Both the position numbers and the translations under genes were made by a program. Below the pieces are notes generated by a model. That model made no database searches, had not been told where the DNA came from, and saw only the letters and a list, made by a program, of their open reading frames with translations. Positions 32,797-40,377 of a stretch of 49,544 nucleotides of DNA are shown piece by piece. The first letter of the stretch is position 1. The number at the start of each line of letters is the position of its first letter. The DNA comes from a virus. The stretch lies in IMG/VR virus record IMGVR_UViG_3300032322_001560, positions 1 through 49,544 of that record; one strand, 5' to 3'.

Positions 32797-33165
32797 TCAG
32801 TCCATGCGCAGCAATTCAATGCCGCGTTCGTTCATGTGCGTGATGTATGAACCATTGCCCCAGACACGGCTGCACTCGCTTGCGATGGCTGAGCGCAGGG
32901 CTTCGCGGGTTGACTTGTCGGTGTCGAATGGGCCGAACGGGACAACATGGGCCGACCCGGGGTTGATGGTCTTCAGGATCGGCTCGTAGTAGTCTTTCAG
33001 CGTGCCGCGTTTGAACCGTGGCGCCTGGCGCTTGCGCTCAGGCTCAGGTGCTGCAATTGCCAGCGTGCCGTGCTTTGTGCCATCGGCTGTCAGGATGGCG
33101 AACTGCGCACCGGCCGCTGTCAGCAGCTTGATGGCGCGTGAAATGGCTTCGGTTGTGACGTGCAT
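32797..33165 (-). CDS. Unknown 122-residue protein
   Basis: ATG at 33165 follows AGCAGGAG with good spacing. N-terminal helix and strand (AISRAIKLLTAAGAQFAILT), a basic middle (ERKRQAPRFKRGTLKDYYEP) and a C-terminus with SRVWGNGSYITHMNERGIEL. The basic linker suggests nucleic-acid contact, as for other genes of this recombination operon. No family recognised. Confidence 0.6.
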   Translation of the reverse strand: MHVTTEAISRAIKLLTAAGAQFAILTADGTKHGTLAIAAPEPERKRQAPRFKRGTLKDYYEPILKTINPGSAHVVPFGPFDTDKSTREALRSAIASECSRVWGNGSYITHMNERGIELLRMD

Positions 33166-33188
33166 GGTTGCTCCTGCTGGTTGCGTGT

Positions 33189-33542
33189 TCATTGCTTGCG
33201 CTCCTGCGGCTTCAGGTCCACCACCCACCCGCGCGCAGTGCTGCGGACAACGCTGATAGCTCTCAACAGTTCTTGGCGGTTGCGCTCCCAGTGCGCCAAG
33301 TGTTCCGGGTAGGCCTTGGCCAACAGTTCGTCGGGCACGGTGGCCTGCTGCTTTGCCGGGCGCATCTTCACAGCGGCCAGCGCGCAGTGAAACACCGCAA
33401 CATCGCAGGGCGTCACAAACTCGAACAGCGCAAAGGCAAGCGCAACACCGATCAGCACGGCAAGCCCGATGCCCTTGGCTGCGTCCAGGTCGCTGGCGCC
33501 TTTGGTGGGCGCAACGTGGTTGTCGTCGTGGTGGTAGATCAT
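33189..33542 (-). CDS. Single-pass membrane protein
   Basis: A 117-residue protein starting at ATG 33542 in an ATGA overlap. One membrane helix (about 23-43, GIGLAVLIGVALAFALFEFV) is followed by a cytoplasmic-looking helical domain (LLAKAYPEHLAHWERNRQEL). Function unknown. Confidence 0.58.
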   Translation of the reverse strand: MIYHHDDNHVAPTKGASDLDAAKGIGLAVLIGVALAFALFEFVTPCDVAVFHCALAAVKMRPAKQQATVPDELLAKAYPEHLAHWERNRQELLRAISVVRSTARGWVVDLKPQERKQ

Positions 33543-33934
33543 TCGCCCACCCCTTGGCTTGCCAGATACCTGGTGCGCAACTGACCGCCAGCGGCAGCGC
33601 GAACGTCGGGCCGCTCGTGCATCACAAGGCACAGCAACTGCGGCACCGTCGCCTGTTCCAGATCGCAGGCCAGGCTCAAGGCATCGCGGCTTAGGGCCGG
33701 CAGGCTCACGTCGTACTGATACGCGCAGTGCCCGGTGATCCAGTCCTGCATCGAGTCAGCGCAGCGCATCGCGGCGTCACGGCGCGCATCGGCGTCGTCG
33801 TTGGCGGCAGTGTCAGCGGCGATTTCTTCGGAAAGGGTCGGCTGGCGGAAGCGGTCAAACTGCACGCAGCCTGCTGGCCAGACTGGGCGCGGCACGGCGT
33901 CTGTGCGCGGTGCGACTTGCGGCCAATGTGTCAT
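33539..33934 (-). CDS. Unknown 131-residue helical protein
   Basis: Starts after AAGGAGT. ADTAANDDADARRDAAMRCA, then LSRDALSLACDLEQATVPQL and LCLVMHERPDVRAAAGGQLR. Mostly helical, no motif recognised. Third or fourth gene behind the TTGACT promoter at 34.05 kb. Confidence 0.6.
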   Translation of the reverse strand: MTHWPQVAPRTDAVPRPVWPAGCVQFDRFRQPTLSEEIAADTAANDDADARRDAAMRCADSMQDWITGHCAYQYDVSLPALSRDALSLACDLEQATVPQLLCLVMHERPDVRAAAGGQLRTRYLASQGVGE

Positions 33935-34023
33935 CTTGCGACTCCTTGCCCCGGTGCCGCGCCTTGTGGCGGGCTGTCGTCAGGGCATGTTTGTATTTTC
34001 GGCATCCAGGCGCGGAAGTACAT
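33931..34023 (-). CDS. Possible 30-residue leader peptide
   Basis: ATG at 34023 to a TGA overlapping the next gene's ATG (ATGA). The peptide opens MYFRAWMPKIQTCPDDSP; the frame just upstream of the neighbouring 34270 gene also opens MYFQ, hinting at a repeated leader. It lies right behind a strong promoter. The ribosome site is poor, so this is tentative. Confidence 0.35.
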   Translation of the reverse strand: MYFRAWMPKIQTCPDDSPPQGAAPGQGVAR

Positions 34024-34033
34024 CAGGACAAAC

Positions 34034-34062
34034 CCTATATCCGCATCACTTTCCGCAGTCAA
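34034..34062 (-). promoter_or_regulatory. Sigma-70 promoter for the Red/accessory operon
   Basis: On the minus strand TTGACT (34057-34062), 17 bp, TATAGG (34034-34039). The -10 overlaps an AAACCCTA motif (34030-34037, plus strand) also found near other leftward promoters, a possible operator. It should drive the genes from 34.0 kb to Exo and possibly through the cassette array. Confidence 0.7.
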
Positions 34063-34270
34063 GCCGCAGCGGTTGCCTCAGCTCGTCGGGCGGCGGCCTG
34101 AGCACAGACTCCACCGGCTCCCCCGTGCCAGGGTCATATGTCAGCACCTCGCGGCACTCGTAGTCCCCACGGTGGCGGTGCTGGATGCCCCAGCGCTCGC
34201 GCCAGTGGCACCAGGTGCCGTCTGGAAACACAGCGATAAACCAATCGTCGGGGGCGGGCTTGATGTTCAT
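34046..34270 (-). CDS. Unknown 74-residue protein
   Basis: ATG at 34270; an upstream in-frame ATG at 34306 sits in a palindrome. Product: DDWFIAVFPDGTWCHWRERW, then GDYECREVLTYDPGTGEPVE. Aromatic-rich beta pattern; first gene of the leftward block. Its stop overlaps the -35 box of the next promoter. Function unknown. Confidence 0.55.
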   Translation of the reverse strand: MNIKPAPDDWFIAVFPDGTWCHWRERWGIQHRHRGDYECREVLTYDPGTGEPVESVLRPPPDELRQPLRLDCGK

Positions 34271-34305
34271 CCGGCGAGACTGCCACTTGCAGGACTGAAA
34301 GTACA

Positions 34306-34320
34306 TAGGTAAACTACCTA
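34306..34320. promoter_or_regulatory. Palindromic operator-like site
   Basis: TAGGTA, AAC, TACCTA: a perfect 6-bp dyad with a 3-bp centre, in the gap between the two diverging gene blocks. A repressor dimer site is plausible. No repressor gene lies next to it. Confidence 0.5.
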
Positions 34321-34328
34321 GTGTCACA

Positions 34329-34440
34329 GCCGGCAAGCCATGACAAGATGATTTCCTGAAAGCCCGTAGTGGGCTCATCCGTTTGACATTCATCTTGTCA
34401 TCGCTTGCCGGCACGGATGGGCATAAAGCTACGGGCTTTC
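34329..34440. ncRNA. Candidate structured RNA or origin: two interleaved inverted repeats
   Basis: Arm 1 (34329-34351, GCCGGCAAGC then ATGACAAGATGA) is complementary to 34390-34412 with one mismatch in 23. Arm 2 (GAAAGCCCGTAG, 34358-34369) pairs with CTACGGGCTTTC (34429-34440), and CATCCGT (34376-34382) pairs with ACGGATG (34413-34419). The order 1-2-1'-2' makes a pseudoknot if RNA, or alternative cruciforms if DNA. No coding pattern overlaps. Strand and function are unknown. Confidence 0.55.
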
Positions 34441-34866
34441 GCCTGCCTGGCGTCCGGTCGCGCGGTGGCAATCGAGCCATGCCCTTGCATCGGGGCACCG
34501 GAGAAAGACGGCAGGCCAGCCAACGGCCGCCCGTGTGACCCGCACGCCCGAGTAGGTAACGCCAAAGGGATATACGAGATTCGACGCGAAAGCGTCAAAG
34601 CCTGAACTGCCGGCGATGTGCACGGCCGCTGCTAGCCAAACGTGACGCAGTGACCGCAAGTGCCGGAGGCAGGGGGACTGGCCGCCCATAGCTCCAATCA
34701 ACGGGGCACAGCATCTCGGTAAAGGCTTCGTCAGTCGGCCCCGGAACCCCCGGCAGGCAGGCCAACGGGTTAGGGTTACTTCGTCCAGAAATTCAGCACG
34801 ACCTTTGCGCGTCGTAAGGGTTTTCCATTACCCCGCAGCACCCAAAACGCTGGCATCATTCCAGCC

Positions 34867-35064
34867 ATGGATCACACCACCGACACGCCAGCAACGCCTG
34901 AAGACCTGTATCGCATTCGGCAAAGCGCCCAAGTCTTCGCGCACTATTGCCAGTGGCTGGCCCGCGAGCTTCGTCGCCCGACGCCACACAGGTCTGTGGC
35001 GGATGCTGCTGCTGAGGCGCTGGACTTGATGTCGGCAGGCGCCACTACAGGGCAGGCCGCATGA
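34867..35064 (+). CDS. Unknown 65-residue helical protein
   Basis: First gene of the rightward early block. DHTTDTPATPEDLYRIRQSA, then QVFAHYCQWLARELRRPTPH; helical, with an alanine-rich end. Its TGA overlaps the next ATG (ATGA). Function unknown. Confidence 0.65.
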   Translation: MDHTTDTPATPEDLYRIRQSAQVFAHYCQWLARELRRPTPHRSVADAAAEALDLMSAGATTGQAA

Positions 35065-35270
35065 CCACCCCGCAACTTACCGGCTGGATCAAAGGCCAGC
35101 CGCTGAAAAGCCGGCCAGGCTTCTACGAAGCAGCCGTAGCCGTTCGCCCGTTGACGGGGCGGCACACGTACTTGATGGCAAAGCAGCGCGTTTTGTGGAC
35201 CGGCACCAAATGGGATGCGCCAAGTTGGATGCTTTACACCCACTTTCGCGGCCTTTCCAAAAGGGCCTGA
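35061..35270 (+). CDS. Unknown 69-residue protein
   Basis: TTPQLTGWIKGQPLKSRPGF, then YEAAVAVRPLTGRHTYLMAK and WDAPSWMLYTHFRGL. Beta-rich, tryptophan-rich small phage protein of unknown role. It is followed 54 bp later by a terminator-like hairpin. Confidence 0.65.
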   Translation: MTTPQLTGWIKGQPLKSRPGFYEAAVAVRPLTGRHTYLMAKQRVLWTGTKWDAPSWMLYTHFRGLSKRA

Positions 35271-35273
35271 ACC

Positions 35274-35672
35274 ATGACCGACAACCAGTTGTCTCCTGCC
35301 GCGTTTCGAGAGCGCGCGGCTTCGCCCGGGGCAGCAATGCCTCGGGCTTTTTCTTCCGCAGAGCCCCAGGCGGGGCGCCCATCAGGTTCGCCCGATGGCC
35401 TTGTGCCACGTGGCGCCAGCGTTCGAGTCGCTGGCTCTGCTCCAGACACCCATGCCACCGGCATTGAGCGTGTCGTCAATCGCGCCCTGGCCCGCATGGC
35501 CGCATCTGGCGCTCGCCCGCAGCCGTTCCCGTCCGATCCGTGGCGGGCTGCTGACTGTGGCGGTGTTGGAGTGCATGTTTGCAGTATCCCCCGCGAATCG
35601 GGGGTTGCACAGACTGGGCTTCTAGGGGGTGTGGAAGACGCCAGCCACCTGAATGAGGGGGTTCCGGCGTGA
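35274..35672 (+). CDS. Possible gene containing a terminator-like hairpin
   Basis: A 132-residue frame with neat junctions (3 bp after the previous stop, GTGA overlap with the next gene). Its 5' part is low-complexity (AASPGAAMPRAFSSAEPQAG) and holds the hairpin at 35324-35352; a second C5/G5 hairpin lies at 35588-35604. The middle (GIERVVNRALARMAASGARP) looks coding. It may be a real gene with an attenuator, or an untranslated leader that is open by chance. Confidence 0.42.
   Translation: MTDNQLSPAAFRERAASPGAAMPRAFSSAEPQAGRPSGSPDGLVPRGASVRVAGSAPDTHATGIERVVNRALARMAASGARPQPFPSDPWRAADCGGVGVHVCSIPRESGVAQTGLLGGVEDASHLNEGVPA
35324..35352 (+). terminator. Rho-independent terminator or attenuator
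   Basis: GCCCGGGGCA (35324-35333), loop GCAA, TGCCTCGGGC (35338-35347): a 10-bp stem with one G-T pair and a GNRA tetraloop, followed by TTTTT (35348-35352). A textbook intrinsic terminator. It lies between the first two small genes and the ParB/helicase block, so it could limit read-through early in infection. Confidence 0.75.
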
Positions 35673-35980
35673 ACCAAGCCGAGGTCAACGCCCGAATGCA
35701 GCGCTGGGGCGACCGCGAAATTTCACGGTTCGTCTTCCGCGAGGCATTGTTTCGTCGCCGTGGGCTGAGTTCGAGCGAGGCTGAAACGTTGGCCGATCGG
35801 TTGGCCCTGAGGGACCAGGAACGTGACGATCGCCGCGTATGCGACGAATGCGCCCACCTGCAGCGCGATGGCGGTTGCTTTGCAGCTGCGCAAGGCTGGA
35901 TGCGCGGCGTCAGCAAGAGACATCAACCCGTGCGAGCGCTGCTCCAGCGTTGCGAGCACTTCCAGTTCCAGAGGCCATAG
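35669..35980 (+). CDS. Zinc-knuckle-like small phage protein
   Basis: A 103-residue protein starting at GTG. N-terminal helical part (EVNARMQRWGDREISRFVFR, SSSEAETLADRLALRDQERD), then a C-terminal CDECAHLQRDGGCFAAAQGW and RCEHF: four cysteines spaced as in the small zinc-binding proteins found near phage replication genes. DNA binding is plausible but unproven. Confidence 0.65.
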   Translation: MNQAEVNARMQRWGDREISRFVFREALFRRRGLSSSEAETLADRLALRDQERDDRRVCDECAHLQRDGGCFAAAQGWMRGVSKRHQPVRALLQRCEHFQFQRP

Positions 35981-35985
35981 CCACC

Positions 35986-36960
35986 ATGACGATCATCCGC
36001 ACCATTCCCCTGACAGCCATCCGCATTGATGGAAACACACAGTCGCGCACCGCGCTGCACGACGCCACGGTGGCCGAGTACGCCGAAGCGTTGACCGATG
36101 GCGCAACCCTGCCGCCTGTCGTGGTGTTCTTCGACGGCACCTCGAACTGGCTGGCCGATGGCTTCCATCGGTTCCTGGCCAACAAGCGCATCGGCGCCGT
36201 CAGCCTGGACGCCGACGTGCGCGCCGGCTCGCTGACCGATGCACAACTGTTTTCCTACGGCGCCAACCAGGCGCATGGCCTGCGCCGCACCAACGAGGAC
36301 AAGCGCAAGGCTGTGCTGGGCACGCTGGCGCTGCGGCCTGACTGGTCGGACCGGGCCATTGCCAAGCACGTCGGGGTCAGCGACAAGACGGTTGCGGCAC
36401 AGCGCGAGGCTCACTGCGGAAATTCCGCAGTGACGACTGACCGCACCTACACCACGAAGCACGGCACCACGGCCACGATGGATACGTCTGGCCAGAAAGC
36501 CGCCGGCAAGGCCAAGAAGGCGCAGCCAGAGGGCACAAGCACTGCCACTGCGACGGCCGCCAGTAGCACGCCCGAGCAGCGAGCGCCTGGGCCGGCGGCA
36601 ACGACCAAGACCGCAGCAGAGGCCGAACGCGAGCAGATTGCCGAAGACGCCTACGGCGACACAGACATTGCAACGATGCTGGACGACCTCCAGCAGGAAA
36701 ACCGCGTGCTTCAGATGCGCGTGGAAGCCCTGACCGCCGACGACACCAAGAAAATGTTGGATGAGTACGTGCTTCGCTACGAGGCGGCACGTCGGTCTGC
36801 GGATGAGAAGCAGGATGCCGCGGCGCGGTATCAGCGCGAACTGCAGAAGTTGTCCGACCGCCTGGTACGCATCGGCAAGTTGTTCAACGAACGCGACACG
36901 GCCAAGATTCCTGCGCTGGTTGAGCGTTTGTTCCGCAGCCAATCCAAGGAGGCCGCATGA
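35986..36960 (+). CDS. ParB/RepB-like nuclease-domain protein
   Basis: A 324-residue protein. Residues 1-85 (RTIPLTAIRIDGNTQSRTAL, LPPVVVFFDGTSNWLADGFH and RFLANKRIGA) are a ParB/Srx-type domain, and WSDRAIAKHVGVSDKTVAAQ at 120-139 is a helix-turn-helix. A low-complexity linker and a C-terminal coiled coil (about 240-310) follow. ParB-like phage proteins bind DNA or act as nucleases, and partition is unlikely without ParA. The ATG at 35986 is used, not the in-frame codon at 35839. It overlaps the helicase gene. Confidence 0.82.
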   Translation: MTIIRTIPLTAIRIDGNTQSRTALHDATVAEYAEALTDGATLPPVVVFFDGTSNWLADGFHRFLANKRIGAVSLDADVRAGSLTDAQLFSYGANQAHGLRRTNEDKRKAVLGTLALRPDWSDRAIAKHVGVSDKTVAAQREAHCGNSAVTTDRTYTTKHGTTATMDTSGQKAAGKAKKAQPEGTSTATATAASSTPEQRAPGPAATTKTAAEAEREQIAEDAYGDTDIATMLDDLQQENRVLQMRVEALTADDTKKMLDEYVLRYEAARRSADEKQDAAARYQRELQKLSDRLVRIGKLFNERDTAKIPALVERLFRSQSKEAA

Positions 36961-38510
36961 ATCTTGAGCTTCGCGCCGAGCAGCAGCAGGTGGTCGATGA
37001 CGTTTCCGCCGCGTTCCGCGCCGGCCATCGCCGCGTGATGATTTCAGCGCCCTGCGGCTTCGGCAAGACCGAGCTTGCAACCGCTGTGCTGGCTGCCGCC
37101 AAGAACAACGGCAAGCGCGGCGCTTTTGCAGCTGATCGGCAGTCGCTGGTGACGCAGACCGGCGAGCGATTTGACAAGTACGGCTTGGATCACGGTGTCG
37201 TGATGGGCGATCACTGGCGGCATCGCCCGCACGAGTCGGTGCAGATCGTCAGCGTGCAGACCGTGCAGCGCCGCGGCAACAAATGGCCAGAAGTGGACAT
37301 GCTGGTGGTAGATGAGGCCCACAACCTCAATGGGGCCGTGCGCGAAAAGCTGGCCTCGAAGGACTGCTACGCCATCGGCCTGTCCGCTACCGCAATCACG
37401 CCGGGCCTGGGGAAATTGTTTGACGCGGTGGTCAACGCTCCTTCGACCAACCGTTTGATTGAGAAGGGTTTGCTGGTCCCGCTGCGCATCTTCTCCTGCG
37501 CAGAGCCCGACATGAATGGCGTCAAGGCCGGCACCAACGGTGAGTTCAACACCGATGAATCCACCAAGAGATGCCTGCAGGTTGTGGGTGACGTTGTGGA
37601 CGAGTACGTCAAGCATGGCGGCGGCAAAAAGTTCATTGGCTTCGCCGCCAGCATTGCCCACGCTCAGGAACTTGAGCGACAGTTTTTGGCTGTTGGAATC
37701 AACGTCGCAACCTACACCGCCGACGACTTACCAGAGAGCCGGCATGAGGTGGTGCAGGAGTTCCGAAAGAAGGAAAGCAGTTTGCGCGGTTTGCTGAGCG
37801 TTGCAGCATTGACGCGCGGCTTTGACGTTGCCGAGGTGGAGGTGCTCATCATGGCCCGCCCGCTTCGCAAGAGTGTGGCTGAGTTTGTGCAGATGCTGGG
37901 CCGCGTTATGCGTACCTCTCCAGGGAAGACAGAGGCGCTGGTGTTGGACCACTCTGGCAACACGGCGCGCTTTTGGCACGAGTTCAACGAGCTTTTTGAA
38001 AACGGCGTCACTGAGTTGGACGACGGAAAAAAGAAGCCAAAGAAGACGTTGCAGAAGAAGGCTGAAGCCGAGCCCATAAAGTGCCCGCAGTGTCGGCACA
38101 TGCACAAGCCGATGCCCTTCTGCCCATCGTGTGGCCACGAATATCCCAAGCGCGCCGCTGTTGAGCACGTTCCAGGAACACTGAAGGAGCTTGTGGCGAC
38201 GGGAGACAAGAACCTAATGCGCCGTGAGTTGTGGCCACAAGTTTGCTGGTATGTGAAGCACAAGCGCAACCCGCGCGACGACTTTCACGCGCAGAAGATG
38301 GCCCAGGCCATTTACGCCGAATTGACTGGCGGCACAGCGATGGCGCGATACGAAACAACTACGCCGAAGCCATGCTCTTCAGAGGTTTCAGGCCGCATTC
38401 GTGCGAACCAGCAGCGATGGGTGATTGCTAATCGAGCCCGGATGGCCAAGGGTGCGCAGAGACAGATGCCAGAAAGCTGGGGCGAAACGCGCGAAGGAGT
38501 GCCCGCATGA
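36957..38510 (+). CDS. SF2 DEAD/DEAH-box helicase with zinc ribbon
   Basis: A 517-residue ATP-dependent helicase. Walker A APCGFGKT (31-38), DEAH box VVDEAH (117-122), SAT motif (143-145) and motif VI QMLGRVMR (near 313) are all present, as in RadD/XPB-like phage helicases. A C-terminal CPQCRHMHKPMPFCPSCGHE zinc ribbon follows (about 375-395), then a basic tail. It likely opens or remodels DNA in replication or recombination. Confidence 0.93.
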   Translation: MNLELRAEQQQVVDDVSAAFRAGHRRVMISAPCGFGKTELATAVLAAAKNNGKRGAFAADRQSLVTQTGERFDKYGLDHGVVMGDHWRHRPHESVQIVSVQTVQRRGNKWPEVDMLVVDEAHNLNGAVREKLASKDCYAIGLSATAITPGLGKLFDAVVNAPSTNRLIEKGLLVPLRIFSCAEPDMNGVKAGTNGEFNTDESTKRCLQVVGDVVDEYVKHGGGKKFIGFAASIAHAQELERQFLAVGINVATYTADDLPESRHEVVQEFRKKESSLRGLLSVAALTRGFDVAEVEVLIMARPLRKSVAEFVQMLGRVMRTSPGKTEALVLDHSGNTARFWHEFNELFENGVTELDDGKKKPKKTLQKKAEAEPIKCPQCRHMHKPMPFCPSCGHEYPKRAAVEHVPGTLKELVATGDKNLMRRELWPQVCWYVKHKRNPRDDFHAQKMAQAIYAELTGGTAMARYETTTPKPCSSEVSGRIRANQQRWVIANRARMAKGAQRQMPESWGETREGVPA

Positions 38511-38755
38511 GCCAGCGTGAGCCGGTCCGCGAACTGCGCTTGTCGCCCAGTTTGCGGCTGTACGTAAGTGACATGGCTTGCGTAGTTATTGAGCAAGACA
38601 TGGGTGAGTGCAGCCATGTGTTTTTTGACCCGGATGAGGTTGACGAATTGCTTGGTGCTTTGCGCGTTCTGGCGGAATCGGCTGCTGCCAAGCGCGCCGC
38701 ACTTGATGCAACTACTGCAGCCCAGTACCGCGCTGCTTTTGGGGAAGATCTGTGA
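38507..38755 (+). CDS. Unknown 82-residue acidic protein
   Basis: ATGA overlap with the helicase. VRELRLSPSLRLYVSDMACV, then VFFDPDEVDELLGALRVLAE. Beta then helix layout; its TGA overlaps the GTG start of the primase-like gene. Possibly an accessory factor of the replication proteins. Confidence 0.62.
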   Translation: MSQREPVRELRLSPSLRLYVSDMACVVIEQDMGECSHVFFDPDEVDELLGALRVLAESAAAKRAALDATTAAQYRAAFGEDL

Positions 38756-39657
38756 GCTTTGAGGAAGCCCTGCGTTCCGCTGGTTTGCGACCGCGAGAGG
38801 TGGCTGCCGATGGCCGCATTCGCCGCTGCGACACTGCGTCAAAGCCAGGACGTCGCAATGGCTGGTATGTGCTGCACCCGGATGGCCACGGCGCATGGGG
38901 CGACTGGGGCAGCGGCGGCGGAGAAGCGCTGGGGCACTGGCGCGACGAGCGCACCCAGGTTGACGCTTCTGCCGTGGCGCGCATGGAAGAAAAGACCCGC
39001 CAGCAGCGCGAGCGTGACCGCGCCTACCGGGTACAGGCTATGCGCAGCGCCCGCGTCTTTTGGACCGGCGCCCGGCCGCTGAACCGCCCGCACAAGTACA
39101 TCGCCGACAAGGGATTGACACCCCTTGGTTGCGCTGGCCTGCGCACGCACGACGGGCTGCTGGTGGTGCCGGTGTGGCACGGCGAATGGCTCATCAGCGT
39201 GCAGACCATCACCGCCGACGGCACCAAGCGTTTTTGGCCAGGCGCACCAGTGAAGGCTGGGGCCTACGTGATTGACCGGCCGCGCGCTGCTGTCACTGTG
39301 CTGTGTGAGGGGCTGGCTACGGGCCTGGCGCTGTACCAGAGCATGAAGCTGGCCCGGGTGGTGGTGTGCTTCGACGCCGGGAACATTCTGCCGGTGGTGG
39401 ACCGCTTGCGTCCGACCGGCAGCGTTGTGATCGGCAGCGACAACGACCACGCCACGATGGCCCGCCGCGGCTTCAACCCAGGCATCGACAAGGCCCGCAA
39501 TGCGGCCGACCTGATTGGATGCGGCGTGGCCTACCCCACGGGCATTGAAGGCAGCGACTGGGCCGACTTCCTCAAGGAGTGCGGCGAGGGCGCCGGTCGC
39601 CGGCTGGAGCGCGCGGTTCTAGCCCAGGCGAAGTACGTGCTGGAGCCTGCCCTATGA
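38752..39657 (+). CDS. Toprim-domain primase-like protein
   Basis: A 301-residue protein starting at GTG. NGWYVLHPDGHGAWGDWGSG in the N-terminal part and YIADKGLTPLGCAGLRTHDG are typical of phage primase/helicase N-terminal modules. VTVLCEGLATGLALYQSMKL (about 184-203), CFDAGN and GSDNDHATMARRGF form the Toprim core (E, then DxD-like acidic pair). It should make or organise primers at the fork. No zinc finger or helicase domain is in this chain. Confidence 0.85.
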   Translation: MSFEEALRSAGLRPREVAADGRIRRCDTASKPGRRNGWYVLHPDGHGAWGDWGSGGGEALGHWRDERTQVDASAVARMEEKTRQQRERDRAYRVQAMRSARVFWTGARPLNRPHKYIADKGLTPLGCAGLRTHDGLLVVPVWHGEWLISVQTITADGTKRFWPGAPVKAGAYVIDRPRAAVTVLCEGLATGLALYQSMKLARVVVCFDAGNILPVVDRLRPTGSVVIGSDNDHATMARRGFNPGIDKARNAADLIGCGVAYPTGIEGSDWADFLKECGEGAGRRLERAVLAQAKYVLEPAL

Positions 39658-39887
39658 CACGACCTCGATGTCTTGCGCGGACGCCCAACAGCACCAGCGC
39701 GCAGGACACGACACCCGGACTGGGGGGCAGACGCGGAGGCACGGGAACGAACTGGCGAAGGCAGCGGTTCAGCGTCGAAAGGCTACCGGGTCATGTGACG
39801 CGACGGGTGATGTCGGCATGTGTGAAGGCCAAGCCCAGGTGGCTAGGTCTGCCCGCTCAAGGTGAGATTAAGAAAGCCGTGTCTTAG
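39654..39887 (+). CDS. Possible 77-residue basic protein
   Basis: ATG overlaps the primase stop (ATGA) and the frame runs to TAG at 39885-39887. Arginine- and glycine-rich (TPGLGGRRGGTGTNWRRQRF) with weak codon pattern, and a competing overlapping frame. It may be a real basic peptide or a chance frame in a linker. Confidence 0.4.
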   Translation: MTRPRCLARTPNSTSAQDTTPGLGGRRGGTGTNWRRQRFSVERLPGHVTRRVMSACVKAKPRWLGLPAQGEIKKAVS

Positions 39888-39897
39888 GAGTCTTTGA

Positions 39898-40377
39898 ATG
39901 CAGAAGAAACCAATGTTTGCTGGAGAGGTGCAGTTTGCGGGCTACGCAGACGGCAGCCGCGGCGGCCCGCGCGTGACGCTGCGCCTGGCTGACCGCTCCG
40001 AGCTTGAGAAGTTTGTGGGCATGGAAGGAAAGCGGTTCATGGCGGTGCTTGTGGAAATCGGCGACGACGAACAGCCTGTTGCTGCGCCAGCTCCAGCGCC
40101 GACCATCCGGCGTGAGCGCATGGCCCCGCTGTGCGAGTGGTCCGTGATGCGCTGCGGCGAAGCACCGTTCCAGCGCTGGGCGGCTGGCCACCCTGAAGCG
40201 CCGAAGTACCGCAAGGAAACGCCGGCTGAAACGGCCAAGGCAGCAATTCTGTTCTTCACAGGCGTGCAGTCGCGGCGCGACCTGGACACCAACGAGCGAG
40301 CGGCCCAGGCGCTGCATGTGGCGGTGCGCAGGCCCTACGCGGCATGGCTGGCGCTGCAGAACGAGGTGACGGCATGA
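39898..40377 (+). CDS. Unknown 159-residue protein
   Basis: N-terminal beta part (FAGEVQFAGYADGSRGGPRV, TLRLADRSELEKFVGMEGKR, MAVLVEIGDDE), proline/alanine linker, then a helical part (GEAPFQRWAAGHPEAPKYRK). The gene sits in the replication block and overlaps the HNH gene (ATGA). A DNA-handling accessory role is possible. Confidence 0.62.
   Translation: MQKKPMFAGEVQFAGYADGSRGGPRVTLRLADRSELEKFVGMEGKRFMAVLVEIGDDEQPVAAPAPAPTIRRERMAPLCEWSVMRCGEAPFQRWAAGHPEAPKYRKETPAETAKAAILFFTGVQSRRDLDTNERAAQALHVAVRRPYAAWLALQNEVTA

Larger units (their letters stand above)
34271..34866. other. Structured untranslated region between the divergent operons
   Basis: No convincing gene in 596 bp. It holds the TAGGTA/TACCTA palindrome (34306-34320), two interleaved long inverted repeats (34329-34440), and a perfect GACGC-GAAA-GCGTC tetraloop hairpin near 34586. 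Many more short GC-rich helices are possible between 34441 and 34760. It could contain a replication origin, a divergent control region or a structured noncoding RNA. I could not match it to a known RNA class. Confidence 0.55.

Noticed and set aside
34500-34700. Group II intron remnant (GTGTG start-like bases and a GAAA hairpin)
   Set aside because: No domain V sequence and no intron-encoded protein were found; only a structured region can be claimed.
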